A stretch of 55,052 nt of DNA from Scatosoma sp045613545 (GCA_045613545.1 JAZLBD010000015.1:1-55052), one strand, 5' to 3'. Shown: positions 40,500-48,782, counted from the stretch's first letter. Notes: a model not told the origin generated them from the sequence alone. Translations and numbers: made by a program.

Positions 40500-40510
40500 A
40501 CTTATTACCT

Positions 40511-40545
40511 CTTCACTCTTCACTCTTCACTCTTCACTTTTCACT
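40511..40545 (+). repeat. Tandem heptamer CTTCACT
   Basis: Four exact CTTCACT copies and one degenerate copy in the gene-free stretch 40337-40768. The rest of that stretch holds three terminator hairpins, a GATTTGC/GCAAATC hairpin and no credible ORF. Confidence 0.85.
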
Positions 40546-40660
40546 AATTTGCGCACACGGAATTTTAAGTAATAGGTAAGAGGGAATAGTGAAAAAGTAA
40601 AGATTGATTTGCTTCGCAAATCTTCATTTTATTAAGTTGCATTTTTGTACTACGAGCCCA

Positions 40661-40694
40661 AACACCCCCCTTGTGGGGTGTTTTTGCTTACGGC
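40661..40694 (+). terminator. Third copy of the tRNA-type terminator
   Basis: ACACCCC/GGGGTGT stem followed by TTTTTGCTTACGGC, nearly identical to 40338-40374, with no gene immediately before it. Confidence 0.7.
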
Positions 40695-40725
40695 AAATTT
40701 TATATTCTATAACAAAGGCGAAAGA

Positions 40726-40763
40726 AAACCCCCTTGCAAGTTTGCAAAGGGGTGGGTTTTTCA
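40726..40763 (-). terminator. Terminator after the O-antigen-ligase-like gene
   Basis: Stem AACCC.CCCCTTTGCAA/TTGCAAGGGGGTT (mostly paired) followed by T tracts on either side. Confidence 0.75.
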
Positions 40764-40768
40764 AAGAA

Positions 40769-42154
40769 TTACTCTTTTTCGCTCAAAGGGAGGCGCTTTG
40801 TCCAAGTGAGGCGGCGTTCTTGGAAAATGAACAAGAGAACAGTTAAAAGTTCGTAAGGAAGGGGACAAAATTCCCCAGGGTTGACTTGGCTCATCATAAG
40901 CACGCCAAGGTAAGAGATCCCAAGGCAAAGCGACCAAAAGTCTGCATTTTTGAGTATGAGGCGCAAACGGCCGACGAATTGATAGAGGTACGCCGCCACG
41001 CCGAGGAGACCCATACTGCCGATGATTTGCGGGATCATCATATGATACCACGCCATCGTTCCCGCTTTACGGAAGGCCCCGTAGTCGATGCTGTTATCTA
41101 AAATCCCCGTTCCCACCAAGGGGCTTCTTTCGAAATGCTCAAGGCTTTGCCAAATCATAGCCCAGCGCGAGCCGCCTTTCAAAACTTCCGCTTGCATACG
41201 GTTGTTGATGACGTCCATAATCACTCGTCCAGCGATGGTTATGACGACGCAAAGAGCAAGGGCGCAAAAGAACGAACGCAAAATCCTTCTCTTTCTGTGT
41301 TTCTCGTTGAAGATCCAATGCGCGCAGCAGAATAAAAATTCCGCGCTCCCAAACAAAAGCCCTCCGCGCGAGGTTGTCAAGCAAATGGCGGTGTAGAACA
41401 GCACCGTGAAGATTTCCAAGCCCTTTTTTTTGATCCCTAAATAGACGGGGAACGGCATTGCGAACATAAGCATCGTGGAGATATTGTTTCTAGAGAAGCC
41501 GAGTTCATAATGGCCACTGCTTTTCCCAGCGTGATAGAACCAATACCCCATAAGCACCATAGCAACGCAAAGGCAACCCTCGAGGAGCATGATCGTTGCA
41601 AACCGCGCGCGCTCGTCGTATTTGCGTTGCGGTGCAAACTGCGATTTCATAAGTAAATACACGACGACCATACCAATGCCGAGTCCGAGAAAATAATAGG
41701 AGCCGAAGAAATATTCTTTTACAGAGAAGTTTCCGACGCCCCCCAGCGTTATGGCGAGGGATACGGCGAGGATGCCTTTGATACTGCTCCCTGCGTGGAA
41801 AGGTTTTTTATACACGACGAAGTGGTAAATAAGCGCCGCTGCGGGGATCGGGGCGTAGATTGCATACCCGATGAACAAATCGAACGAATCGTAGCAGTTC
41901 GTCGTAAACGTGCAAAGCAACAAAAAGGGAAGCGTGGTGGGTAAAACGTCTTCGCAAACCACCAAAAGAAAGGAGAGCAATCCAACGAACACGATCGCCC
42001 CCGTCACTTCGCTTCGATTCCATACAAATAAACACGCCAAAAGGGTTTCAAAAATATAGAAAGTATAACTATTCAAAATTTTTCTTGCCACTTTTAAGGC
42101 ACGCCCCCCTATTCCGACGTGATGCGCGGGGGTGGTTTGTAATATTGCTTCCAC
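40769..42154 (-). CDS. O-antigen ligase/polymerase (Wzy/WaaL-like) membrane protein
   Basis: A 461-residue polytopic protein with about 11-12 hydrophobic segments. The large loop near residues 330-360 carries GGSRWAMIWQSLEHFERSPL followed by VGTGI, the pattern of the O-antigen ligase family, whose members polymerise or attach surface polysaccharides or teichoic-acid-like chains. There are no glycosyltransferases beside it, so it is an isolated copy, next to the tRNA-derived repeats. No strong promoter is visible in the 70 bases upstream; it may be read through from the kinase gene. Confidence 0.8.
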   Translation of the reverse strand: MEAILQTTPAHHVGIGGRALKVARKILNSYTFYIFETLLACLFVWNRSEVTGAIVFVGLLSFLLVVCEDVLPTTLPFLLLCTFTTNCYDSFDLFIGYAIYAPIPAAALIYHFVVYKKPFHAGSSIKGILAVSLAITLGGVGNFSVKEYFFGSYYFLGLGIGMVVVYLLMKSQFAPQRKYDERARFATIMLLEGCLCVAMVLMGYWFYHAGKSSGHYELGFSRNNISTMLMFAMPFPVYLGIKKKGLEIFTVLFYTAICLTTSRGGLLFGSAEFLFCCAHWIFNEKHRKRRILRSFFCALALCVVITIAGRVIMDVINNRMQAEVLKGGSRWAMIWQSLEHFERSPLVGTGILDNSIDYGAFRKAGTMAWYHMMIPQIIGSMGLLGVAAYLYQFVGRLRLILKNADFWSLCLGISYLGVLMMSQVNPGEFCPLPYELLTVLLFIFQERRLTWTKRLPLSEKE

Positions 42155-42224
42155 AAAGACCTCTTCTTGTATTATTTAGCAGAACAAGACGTTTTTGTTT
42201 CTTTCGTCCGTTGTTGTCTTAAAA

Positions 42225-43334
42225 TCAATACGCGTATTTTTTAACAATCTCTTCCAGGATAGAAAGGTTTTTGATCATATCCTTGGCAAGGGCGAGTTGC
42301 GATCTTGCGCGAACAAGATTGTGCGCAGGGTATTCCACTCTAAAATACTTATCGCCGTCCAAAAAGTCGGTCAAAAACCGAGCGCCACATTCTAGCGTCA
42401 TAGCGATTGCGCCAAGCGCGAGGGATTGTTTTTCTTCGTCTGTGATACTCTCCTTGAGTTCGGATAAGAATCCTTTCGTAAACGCCTCGAATTTGTCTAC
42501 GTCGAGCCGAATTTTAGTCGTATCCGGTTCGTCTTCTCCCGCTGTGGACGCCCCTCCTCGAATCGCATCGCCGAAATCGAATGCGACGAGACCGGGCATT
42601 ACGGTGTCTAAATCAATAACCGCAAGATGTTTGTCGGTGTTTTGATCGAACAAGACGTTTGAAGATTTCGTATCATTGTGCGTCACCCGAAGGGGTAAAA
42701 GTCCCTCTTGTTCCATTTTGCAAACTTTCGTGGCGACGTTCTCAAGGGCTAAAAATTCTTGGTAAAGATCCTCGATTTCCTCTTTTCTGCCAGAAAAATC
42801 GTTTGCATACGCCGTCTTGAGCGCCTCAAAGCGCATCACCGTGTTGTGGAAGTGCGGAATGACTTCGTGGAGGGTTTCTACGGGAAAATCTCGTAAAGAA
42901 TTTTGGAACCCCCCGTACGCTCTCCCCGCTTCTTCCATAACCGACAAGCTTTCTGCCGTGAGGTAGGTGACGGAGTCGTCGATAAAGCGACTGCATCGCC
43001 AAAAATCTTGTTTACAGGTATAGAAAAAATAATTCCCCGCAGCCGTTTTTTGGAAGTGTAAAACGTTTCTTTTCGCCGATCTACCCGTCGCTTTGATTTT
43101 TGCGCGGATATGCTCGGTAATAGCAACGATGTTCTTCATCACGAGTTGCGGGTCTTTGAAAACAAAGGTGTTTACCTTTTGTAAAATATAGTCTTTCTCT
43201 TCGCCGTTGCGAAGAAAACAGACGCGATAGGTTGTGTTGATATGTCCGTAGGTGATTTGTTCACTACGAAGATATTCTCCCTCGATTTGAAATTTGCGAC
43301 AAATTCGTTCAAGTAACGATTCTAACTCTGTCAC
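42225..43334 (-). CDS. Phosphotransferase-family kinase, NahK-like
   Basis: A 369-residue kinase of the aminoglycoside-phosphotransferase fold. The N-lobe shows TYGHINTTYRV (ATP loop); the catalytic loop is RVTHNDTKSSNVLFD (about residue 215); the metal site is VIDLDTVMPG followed by DFGDAIRGGA. This order resembles N-acetylhexosamine 1-kinases, which release GlcNAc/GalNAc-1-phosphate. I chose GTG at 43334 (AAAGGA ten bases upstream). An ATG at 43427 with GGAG is in frame but would add 31 residues unlike the family and lies inside a structured leader. Confidence 0.75.
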   Translation of the reverse strand: MTELESLLERICRKFQIEGEYLRSEQITYGHINTTYRVCFLRNGEEKDYILQKVNTFVFKDPQLVMKNIVAITEHIRAKIKATGRSAKRNVLHFQKTAAGNYFFYTCKQDFWRCSRFIDDSVTYLTAESLSVMEEAGRAYGGFQNSLRDFPVETLHEVIPHFHNTVMRFEALKTAYANDFSGRKEEIEDLYQEFLALENVATKVCKMEQEGLLPLRVTHNDTKSSNVLFDQNTDKHLAVIDLDTVMPGLVAFDFGDAIRGGASTAGEDEPDTTKIRLDVDKFEAFTKGFLSELKESITDEEKQSLALGAIAMTLECGARFLTDFLDGDKYFRVEYPAHNLVRARSQLALAKDMIKNLSILEEIVKKYAY

Positions 43335-43505
43335 GGTTTTACCATCCTTTCGTTTGTTTGTCCGCCCACAGGCGAACGTAGCCGTCTTACAAAGAAGGGA
43401 AGGGCGTAAAAACGCGCCAAGATGCATACTTCTCCATCTTGCGTCACACGTGTAATATAAAAACGAACCCCTTATCCCAACCCTACTAATAAAGCAAGGC
43501 TAACG
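43335..43505 (-). promoter_or_regulatory. Long structured leader of the NahK-like gene
   Basis: About 170 bases between promoter and start. Several hairpins can be drawn: CAAGATG/CATCTTG (about 43419-43441), GGCG/CGCC (about 43405-43422), CGCC/GGCG just before the gene, and a long-range GTCACG/CGTGTGAC pairing near the 5' end. I match it to no known riboswitch. Confidence 0.4.
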
Positions 43506-43510
43506 TGACA

Positions 43511-43539
43511 ATTATAACACGCTTTTTTGCTTTTGTCAA
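43511..43539 (-). promoter_or_regulatory. Promoter of the NahK-like gene
   Basis: -35 TTGACA (43534-43539), 17 bp, -10 TATAAT (43511-43516); perfect consensus. The DNA from 43540 to 43750 holds only a hairpin CCCCTTTTTT/AAAAAAGGGG (43558-43596) and no credible gene. Confidence 0.9.
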
Positions 43540-43749
43540 GGTTTTTTCTCCCAAACAACCCCTTTTTTCCCGCCGAAAAGGGCAAAAAAAGGGGGAAAAC
43601 ACACCTTTTTTTGTCGGAAGAGAAAAAAACGGAAAATTTGCTAAAAGCGTACCTGGTATGGTTGGATGAAAAACGGACGTAAAAAACACTTTTCATCGTG
43701 GACACGGGTGGCTTGTAAGAATTTTTCTTGTCATAGGAAAGAACACGCA

Positions 43750-43782
43750 AAAAAAGGATAGCTCTTTTGCTATCCTTTTTGA
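43750..43782 (-). terminator. Terminator after the ABC importer operon
   Basis: Stem AAAAAGGATAGC/GCTATCCTTTTT with loop TCTTTT, T tract on the minus strand. Confidence 0.9.
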
Positions 43783-43800
43783 TTGTCCAGTCGAACGGGA

Positions 43801-44595
43801 TTATTTCAAAATCATTCGATCGGTCGCAACCTGCTCGCCGACCGATTGCTCGAATTTTTGCAAGAGATCAGCTACGGTAAGGCGCTGTTTTTCCTCTCCT
43901 TTCACGTCGTAAACAATTCGTCCCTCGTGCATCATAATGAGGCGATTGCCGTAGGCGATGGCGTCTGCCATATTGTGCGTAATCATCAAGGTGGTGAGGT
44001 GGGATTCTTCTACGATTTCTTTCGTGAGAGCAAGCACCTTTTTCGCCGTTTTCGGATCGAGCGCCGCGGTGTGTTCGTCGAGAAGAAGAAGGTCGGGGCG
44101 ACGGAGGGTCGCCATAAGGAGAGTGAGCGTTTGTCTTTGCCCGCCCGAGAGAGTTCCCACTTTTGCGGAAAGGCGGTCTTCAAGACCCAAATCGAATTTC
44201 TTCAAAAGCTCGAAATAGCCTTGCGATTCCTTTTTAGAAATGCCCCACTTAAGCAGTCTTTTTTGTCCGCGTCGAGAAGCGAGGGCGAGATTTTCTTGAA
44301 TCTCCATATTCGTAGCCGTCCCCATTCTCGGGTCTTGGAACACCCGTCCCAAAAGCTTTGCGCGTTTATGTTCGGGCATCTTCGTCACGTCTTTTCCGTT
44401 TAAGACAATTTTCCCCTCGTTGATGGGGAAAGTTCCTGCGATCGCATTTAAGAGAGTGGATTTTCCCGCGCCATTTCCGCCGATCACCGTGACGAAATCG
44501 CCGTCCTCAAGAGTAAGGTTTACGCAGGAAAGCGCCACCTTTTCATTGATCGTGCCTGGATTGAACGTTTTGTAAACTCCTTTAAGTTCAAGCAT
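43801..44595 (-). CDS. ABC importer ATPase
   Basis: A 264-residue ATP-binding subunit. Walker A GGNGAGKST (about 39-47), Q-loop VFQDPRMG, signature LSGGQRQ (about 146) and Walker B LLLLDEHTAALDP, then the H-loop His in ITHNM. It overlaps the permease gene by eight bases and ends the binding-protein/permease/ATPase operon. It is the TrpXYZ/YqiXYZ-like set, often found behind aromatic-amino-acid regulatory leaders. Energises import of the ligand captured by the 45545-46519 lipoprotein. Confidence 0.93.
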   Translation of the reverse strand: MLELKGVYKTFNPGTINEKVALSCVNLTLEDGDFVTVIGGNGAGKSTLLNAIAGTFPINEGKIVLNGKDVTKMPEHKRAKLLGRVFQDPRMGTATNMEIQENLALASRRGQKRLLKWGISKKESQGYFELLKKFDLGLEDRLSAKVGTLSGGQRQTLTLLMATLRRPDLLLLDEHTAALDPKTAKKVLALTKEIVEESHLTTLMITHNMADAIAYGNRLIMMHEGRIVYDVKGEEKQRLTVADLLQKFEQSVGEQVATDRMILK

Positions 44596-45499
44596 TTTCC
44601 ACCTCCGTTTCCTTTTCTACCCTCTTTTTCGGGCGGGAGAAATATTTTTTCTTCCAATAGGGCACGGCAAGGAAGATCGCGACGACGAGCGCGGAGAGCA
44701 TTTTGAGCAGATCGGTGTCAAGCCCTAACCAAATGACCGTTTGATATACCGCGAAATAGACGATCGCGCCAAACGCCACCCCTAAAAGCTGTACAGCGAA
44801 ATTTCGGCAAATCTTACTTGCGACCGCCTCGCCGATAATCACGGCGGCAAGTCCTATGACGATCGCGCCTCTGCCCATATTGATATCGGCGAAGCCTTGG
44901 TATTGGGTAAGGAGCGCGCCGGCAAGCGCCACGAGTCCGTTGGAAAGCATCAAGGCGAAGATCTTGTTCCGTTCCACGTTAATCCCTTGCGCTCTGCTCA
45001 TTTGCGGGTTGTTCCCCGTGGCGCGGATCGAACAGCCGAGTTCCGTTCCGAAAAACCAATACAAAAAGGCAACGACGAGAGCGACGACGGAAAGGAGTAC
45101 GAAAATCGAGCCTACGACGTCGAGTTGCGACAACAGAAGATCGTACGTTCTTCCGCTAACGCCGAGGTTGGCTTTCCCTAAAATTTTAAGGTTGACCGAC
45201 CAAAGAATGAGCTGGGTTAAAATCCCCGACAAAATCCCGGGGATCCCCATAAGGGTGTGAAAAAGCCCCGTCAAAAGTCCCGCAAGCGAGCCAGCTAAAA
45301 AGGCGCACAGCAGAGCGAGAAAGACGTTTTGTCCGTCTACGATCATAACGGCGCATACGCATCCACCCGTCACGATAGATCCGTCCACCGAAAGGTCGGC
45401 AAAATCCAAAATGCGATAGGTAATATAAAGCCCGATTGCCATTACCGCCCAAACAAGACCTTGCGCGACGGCGCCCGGAAGCGCGTTTAATAAAGACAT
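44588..45499 (-). CDS. ABC importer permease
   Basis: A 303-residue membrane subunit with about nine hydrophobic segments, of the branched-chain-type permease family (BPD_transp_2). The sequence YRILDFADLSVDGSIVTGG near the start and NGLVALAGALLTQYQGFADINMGRG in the middle are characteristic. It ends in a basic tail. It follows the binding-protein gene by 45 bases and overlaps the ATPase gene. Confidence 0.92.
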   Translation of the reverse strand: MSLLNALPGAVAQGLVWAVMAIGLYITYRILDFADLSVDGSIVTGGCVCAVMIVDGQNVFLALLCAFLAGSLAGLLTGLFHTLMGIPGILSGILTQLILWSVNLKILGKANLGVSGRTYDLLLSQLDVVGSIFVLLSVVALVVAFLYWFFGTELGCSIRATGNNPQMSRAQGINVERNKIFALMLSNGLVALAGALLTQYQGFADINMGRGAIVIGLAAVIIGEAVASKICRNFAVQLLGVAFGAIVYFAVYQTVIWLGLDTDLLKMLSALVVAIFLAVPYWKKKYFSRPKKRVEKETEVENA

Positions 45500-45544
45500 G
45501 GTATTCTCCTTTTTTGTTTTATGCCTACATTAGGCGAGAGTTAT

Positions 45545-46519
45545 TTATTCAATAGCATCGTATCCCTCGGGAGGTGTAAGTCCAAGGTCTGCGCAAATCT
45601 CCGCGTTGAATTTTTTCACGGGTTCTGCGTCGTATTCGATGGGCATCGTGGAGATATCTTCGCCGTCCAAAAGAATGCGAGCGGCCATTTCGCCCGTCTT
45701 TCTGCCGAGGTTATAGTAGCTAATGGAAAGGGTGGCGAACCCACAACTTCTACAAAGGCCCTCTTCTCCGGCAAAAACGGGAATTTGCTTTTCACGGCAG
45801 ATCATATCAATCGTTTCTCCGCAACTTGCGGCGGTGTTGTCCGTAGGGATATAAATTACGTCGCAGGAGTTCGCCAATTGCGTCGTCACGGCGGCAACAT
45901 CGTTGGAGTCGTTGAAAGCAAACGGGGTCACGTCAACGTCGTGCGCCTCCAAAAAATCGCTCACGACTTGCACTTGGTAAGCGGAGTTCGCTTCCGCCGA
46001 GCAGTAGAGCATACCCACCGTTTGGACGTCCGGGAACCAGTCGAGGATCATTTGCGCTTGTTCTTCCAAAGGAGCAAGATCGCTCGTTCCCGAAATGTTC
46101 GAGCCGACCGTTCCGTCGAAGTCGTCTAAGCTGAGCGCGACGCTATATTCGGTGACGGACGTGCCGAGGATGGGAATGGTCGCCGTCGCTTGCGCCGCCG
46201 CTTGCAAGGCGGGGGTTGCGTTCGCCATAATCAAGTCCACGCTGGACGAAACGAAATCGTTGACGATCGTGTTGCAAGTGATAGTATCGCCTGCGGCGTT
46301 TTGCGTATTAAATTTCACCGTTTTTCCCGCCTCGTCCATCGCTTCTTGGAGGGCGTCTTTGAACCCTTTGGTTGCGGCGTCGAGGGCGTCGTGGGTGACG
46401 AGTTGACAAATTCCTACGGTGAAGTCGGCCTTGTCCCCGCAAGAGGTGAGCGCGACGACGCTACCGAGCGTCAAAGTTGCTGCGAGAGTAGTTGCTAAAA
46501 GATTTCTTGTTTTTTTCAT
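45545..46519 (-). CDS. ABC importer substrate-binding lipoprotein (TrpX-like)
   Basis: A 324-residue lipoprotein: signal peptide with lipobox LTSC (Cys 27), then a two-lobed periplasmic-binding fold of the ABC_sub_bind family (VGICQLVTHDALDAATKGF, IPILGTSVTEY, VGMLYCSAEANSAYQ, VIYIPTDNTA). The family includes binding proteins proposed for tryptophan or tyrosine. First gene of the operon, behind a leader with two aromatic-rich ORFs and a terminator. From the leader I infer that the ligand is tyrosine and/or phenylalanine, or a related aromatic; the protein sequence alone does not prove this. Confidence 0.9.
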   Translation of the reverse strand: MKKTRNLLATTLAATLTLGSVVALTSCGDKADFTVGICQLVTHDALDAATKGFKDALQEAMDEAGKTVKFNTQNAAGDTITCNTIVNDFVSSSVDLIMANATPALQAAAQATATIPILGTSVTEYSVALSLDDFDGTVGSNISGTSDLAPLEEQAQMILDWFPDVQTVGMLYCSAEANSAYQVQVVSDFLEAHDVDVTPFAFNDSNDVAAVTTQLANSCDVIYIPTDNTAASCGETIDMICREKQIPVFAGEEGLCRSCGFATLSISYYNLGRKTGEMAARILLDGEDISTMPIEYDAEPVKKFNAEICADLGLTPPEGYDAIE

Positions 46520-46587
46520 AATATTCTTTTCCTTTTTATCTTTATTTTATACGAGTGCGTGTGTGCGTGGATATAAAAGATGAAAAA

Positions 46588-46638
46588 TTATTTCCCCAAA
46601 CGGGGGTATCGGAAAAAATAAAATATAAAGTAAAACAT
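46588..46638 (-). CDS. Second putative leader peptide, Phe/Tyr-rich
   Basis: A 16-residue ORF, MFYFIFYFFRYPRLGK, between the leader terminator and the binding-protein gene. It has AAGGAG (46645-46650) six bases before its ATG, as strong as any site in the window. Eight of its first eleven residues are Phe or Tyr. A CCCC/GGGG hairpin lies over its last codons, just upstream of a T-rich stretch. It is not in frame with the binding protein. Its T-rich composition could yield Phe codons by chance, but the ribosome site argues it is translated. Confidence 0.5.
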   Translation of the reverse strand: MFYFIFYFFRYPRLGK

Positions 46639-46659
46639 ACGGATCTCCTTTTGAAAATT

Positions 46660-46694
46660 AAAAACGGCTTATCGCTTTAACTGCGATAAGCCGT
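46660..46694 (-). terminator. Leader terminator (attenuator) of the ABC importer operon
   Basis: A perfect 12-bp stem ACGGCTTATCGC/GCGATAAGCCGT (46664-46694), loop AGTTAAA, then T5. It lies between the promoter and the first structural gene. The loop plus CGC can instead pair with TTTAACTACG upstream (about 46723-46732), giving a competing antiterminator. Confidence 0.9.
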
Positions 46695-46736
46695 CCGTCG
46701 TAATTTTTGCTATACGAAAACGATCGTAGTTAAAGG

Positions 46737-46790
46737 TTAACTATGACTGAGGCAAAAATAATAATAGTAATAAAAACGAGCAGTGAACAT
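46737..46790 (-). CDS. Putative Tyr-rich leader peptide
   Basis: A 17-residue ORF, MFTARFYYYYYFCLSHS, preceded by GGAG seven bases before the ATG at 46790. It holds five Tyr codons in a row flanked by Phe. Its stop codon TAA lies in the 5' arm of AGTTAA/TTAACT, the first of three mutually exclusive pairings that end in the 46660-46694 terminator. This is the layout of amino-acid attenuators such as those of trp, phe and his operons. Confidence 0.7.
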   Translation of the reverse strand: MFTARFYYYYYFCLSHS

Positions 46791-46842
46791 ATTCTGACTC
46801 CTATTCTTATTTTTTTCGTTTTCGCGCTTGCGATATGACATT

Positions 46843-46871
46843 ATCATAATCCAAAAAACGGATAAAGTCAA
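46843..46871 (-). promoter_or_regulatory. Promoter of the ABC importer operon
   Basis: -35 TTGACT (46866-46871), 17 bp, -10 TATGAT (46843-46848). Start near 46836 gives a leader of about 315 bases. Confidence 0.75.
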
Positions 46872-46919
46872 CCGTTTGACGCCGAAAAATCAAAAAAAGT
46901 CGAAAAAACTAGAAAAATC

Positions 46920-47774
46920 TTATTCTTCGTCCTCATCCTCTTGCGGACGTTCGTTCCCACGCCGACGCACGTGCACGTCTTCTACGGGGAAATCTTTATA
47001 CGTCATGCCGCCGTTTTTGTCTTCGATTCTCACTTTGACTTCCATTTTGAGCATATTGATCGAAACGACGTTGCCCGTTCCTTCGAGCGTCGAAACTTCC
47101 GCGCCTATCTTCGGCATTTTTTTGTACGCCTCGGCGTAGTAGTCGCTTTCATAACTCAAACAGCACATCAGCCGACCGCAAAGACCGCTGATCTTGCCGG
47201 GGTTGAGGGAAAGCCCTTGCGTTTTCGCCATTTTAATCGTCACTTTCTTAAATTCGGGCATATTCCCCGCGCAACAACATACTCTTCCGCAAGGCGCGAT
47301 TCCGCCCAAGTATTTCGTTTCGTCGCGCGTTCCTACTTGTCGAAGTTCGATATGCGTTCTAAACGTGGAGGCAAGTTCTTTTACGAGTTCCCTAAAATCC
47401 ACGCGCGAGGGCGCGGTAAAGTAGAAGATGAGCTTGCTCCCGTCAAAGGCGTATTCGCAATCAATGAGCTTCATCTCCAAATGAAGTTTTTGGATTTTTT
47501 CTTTGCAACGGATCATTGCTTCGGGTTTTTTTGCTTGACAAATCGCGTAGAATTCCTTGTCTTTTTCCGTTGCGATACGAATAATCGGTTTCAACGGCGC
47601 CGTCAACTCTTCCTCTTCCACTTCCCTTTCGGGATAGGCGATCCAAGCGTATTCAAGCCCTCTCACCGTCTCCACGATGACCGGCATATTACGGGTGTAA
47701 ACGTCCCCTTTTTTCGGCGCGAAATAATACAGTTTCCCACCGCTGTTAAATTTTACGACTGCAACTTTTGTCAT
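46920..47774 (-). CDS. ricT: RicT/YaaT (PSP1-domain protein)
   Basis: A 284-residue cytoplasmic protein. The PSP1 C-terminal domain holds the conserved cysteines GGIAPCGRVCCCAG and ISGLCGRLMCCLSYE (about 165-215), which in Bacillus RicT bind a 4Fe-4S cluster within the RicA-F-T complex; that complex works with RNase Y and affects sporulation. The C-terminus is acidic. It follows holB (46-base gap) as in many Firmicutes. Confidence 0.94.
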   Translation of the reverse strand: MTKVAVVKFNSGGKLYYFAPKKGDVYTRNMPVIVETVRGLEYAWIAYPEREVEEEELTAPLKPIIRIATEKDKEFYAICQAKKPEAMIRCKEKIQKLHLEMKLIDCEYAFDGSKLIFYFTAPSRVDFRELVKELASTFRTHIELRQVGTRDETKYLGGIAPCGRVCCCAGNMPEFKKVTIKMAKTQGLSLNPGKISGLCGRLMCCLSYESDYYAEAYKKMPKIGAEVSTLEGTGNVVSINMLKMEVKVRIEDKNGGMTYKDFPVEDVHVRRRGNERPQEDEDEE

Positions 47775-47820
47775 ACTGTTTCCTTCTTTGCCCTACCCCA
47801 GGTGCGAGGCGAGCGGTTTT

Positions 47821-48735
47821 TTATTTATAAAACTCTATGAGCGCGATTTCTAATACTTGCGAAAAGACGCCGTTGAATCGGAGTTGTTTTTCCGCTTCCG
47901 AAAGGGCGGTTTGTCCACAGAGCAAACGGCGAGCCGAAAACTTGTCCGCAACCGCTTGCGAGCGCGCTACGGTCGCAGGGAGCAACAGATCTTTTCGGCG
48001 TTCTCTTAAAAACAACGCGTCGCGAACGACCATTTTCAAGAGGGTGATAAGCTCCTTTTTATGCTTGGTATCCGCCAATTTCCTACAGAGCATAGGCAGG
48101 CTTGATTGGGGGGATAAAAGGAGGGAATACGCCCCCTCGATCACCTCGTTTAAGTATCCGCCCGAAAGGATGCTCTCCGCTTTCGAGGGGAGCCCTCCCG
48201 ACGCCTCGGCGATTTCGCGCGCAAGGGGGGAGGCGGGGTAGTTTCTTTCGAGATATTTTACGATATCCGCCTTAGAAAACGGTTGGATTTCCCATTTTTC
48301 AACGCGCGATAAGATCGTGGGCAAAATAGTGGACTCAATCGTCGCGCCGATCAAAAAGTATACGCCTGTCGGCGGTTCTTCCAATAATTTTAACAGTTTG
48401 TTTTGCGCTTGCACGTTCGCGTCGGAAAAATCGCTGATCAAAAAGAGCTTTTTATCTCCTTCAACGGGGCGCATGACGCTCTCTTCCAAGATGGTTTTCG
48501 CGTTGTCTACCGTGAACTTTTTCCCCTCTTCAGGGAGGGTGATGCAATCGACGTAAGCGCCTGATTGCACGAGCGTTTTTGCACGCTCGCTATCCAAAAA
48601 CAGCTCGGCGAAAAAGGGAAGCGCCCTTTTCAAAAACGTCGCGTCGGGAAAGAGGAATAGGTATGCGTGATGCAAATTTCCGCCCGACTCTTGCAAAGTT
48701 TTGTATGCAGTTGTTTGGGAAACGAGCGTCCGCAT
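47821..48735 (-). CDS. holB: DNA polymerase III delta' subunit
   Basis: A 304-residue clamp-loader subunit. The conserved stretch NVQAQNKLLKLLEEPPTGVYFLI and LPTILSRVEKWEIQPFSK is clear. The P-loop position (HAYLFLFPDATF) has lost GKT and the usual four-Cys zinc module is not visible, so it should not bind ATP itself. Paired with ricT downstream, a common arrangement. It is shorter than E. coli delta' and more divergent at the N-terminus. Confidence 0.9.
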   Translation of the reverse strand: MRTLVSQTTAYKTLQESGGNLHHAYLFLFPDATFLKRALPFFAELFLDSERAKTLVQSGAYVDCITLPEEGKKFTVDNAKTILEESVMRPVEGDKKLFLISDFSDANVQAQNKLLKLLEEPPTGVYFLIGATIESTILPTILSRVEKWEIQPFSKADIVKYLERNYPASPLAREIAEASGGLPSKAESILSGGYLNEVIEGAYSLLLSPQSSLPMLCRKLADTKHKKELITLLKMVVRDALFLRERRKDLLLPATVARSQAVADKFSARRLLCGQTALSEAEKQLRFNGVFSQVLEIALIEFYK

Positions 48736-48782
48736 CGTTTGTTCCTCCGTTTCGTCCCTACCAGGGACGCGGTGATTTGAAA

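Noticed and set aside
40511..40545. CTTCACT heptamers as CRISPR or a regulatory array
   Set aside because: A pure tandem repeat without spacers; best treated as a simple repeat.
43472..43750. 92-codon minus-strand frame upstream of the kinase promoter
   Set aside because: No RBS, composition driven by T and A runs, and it crosses a consensus promoter.
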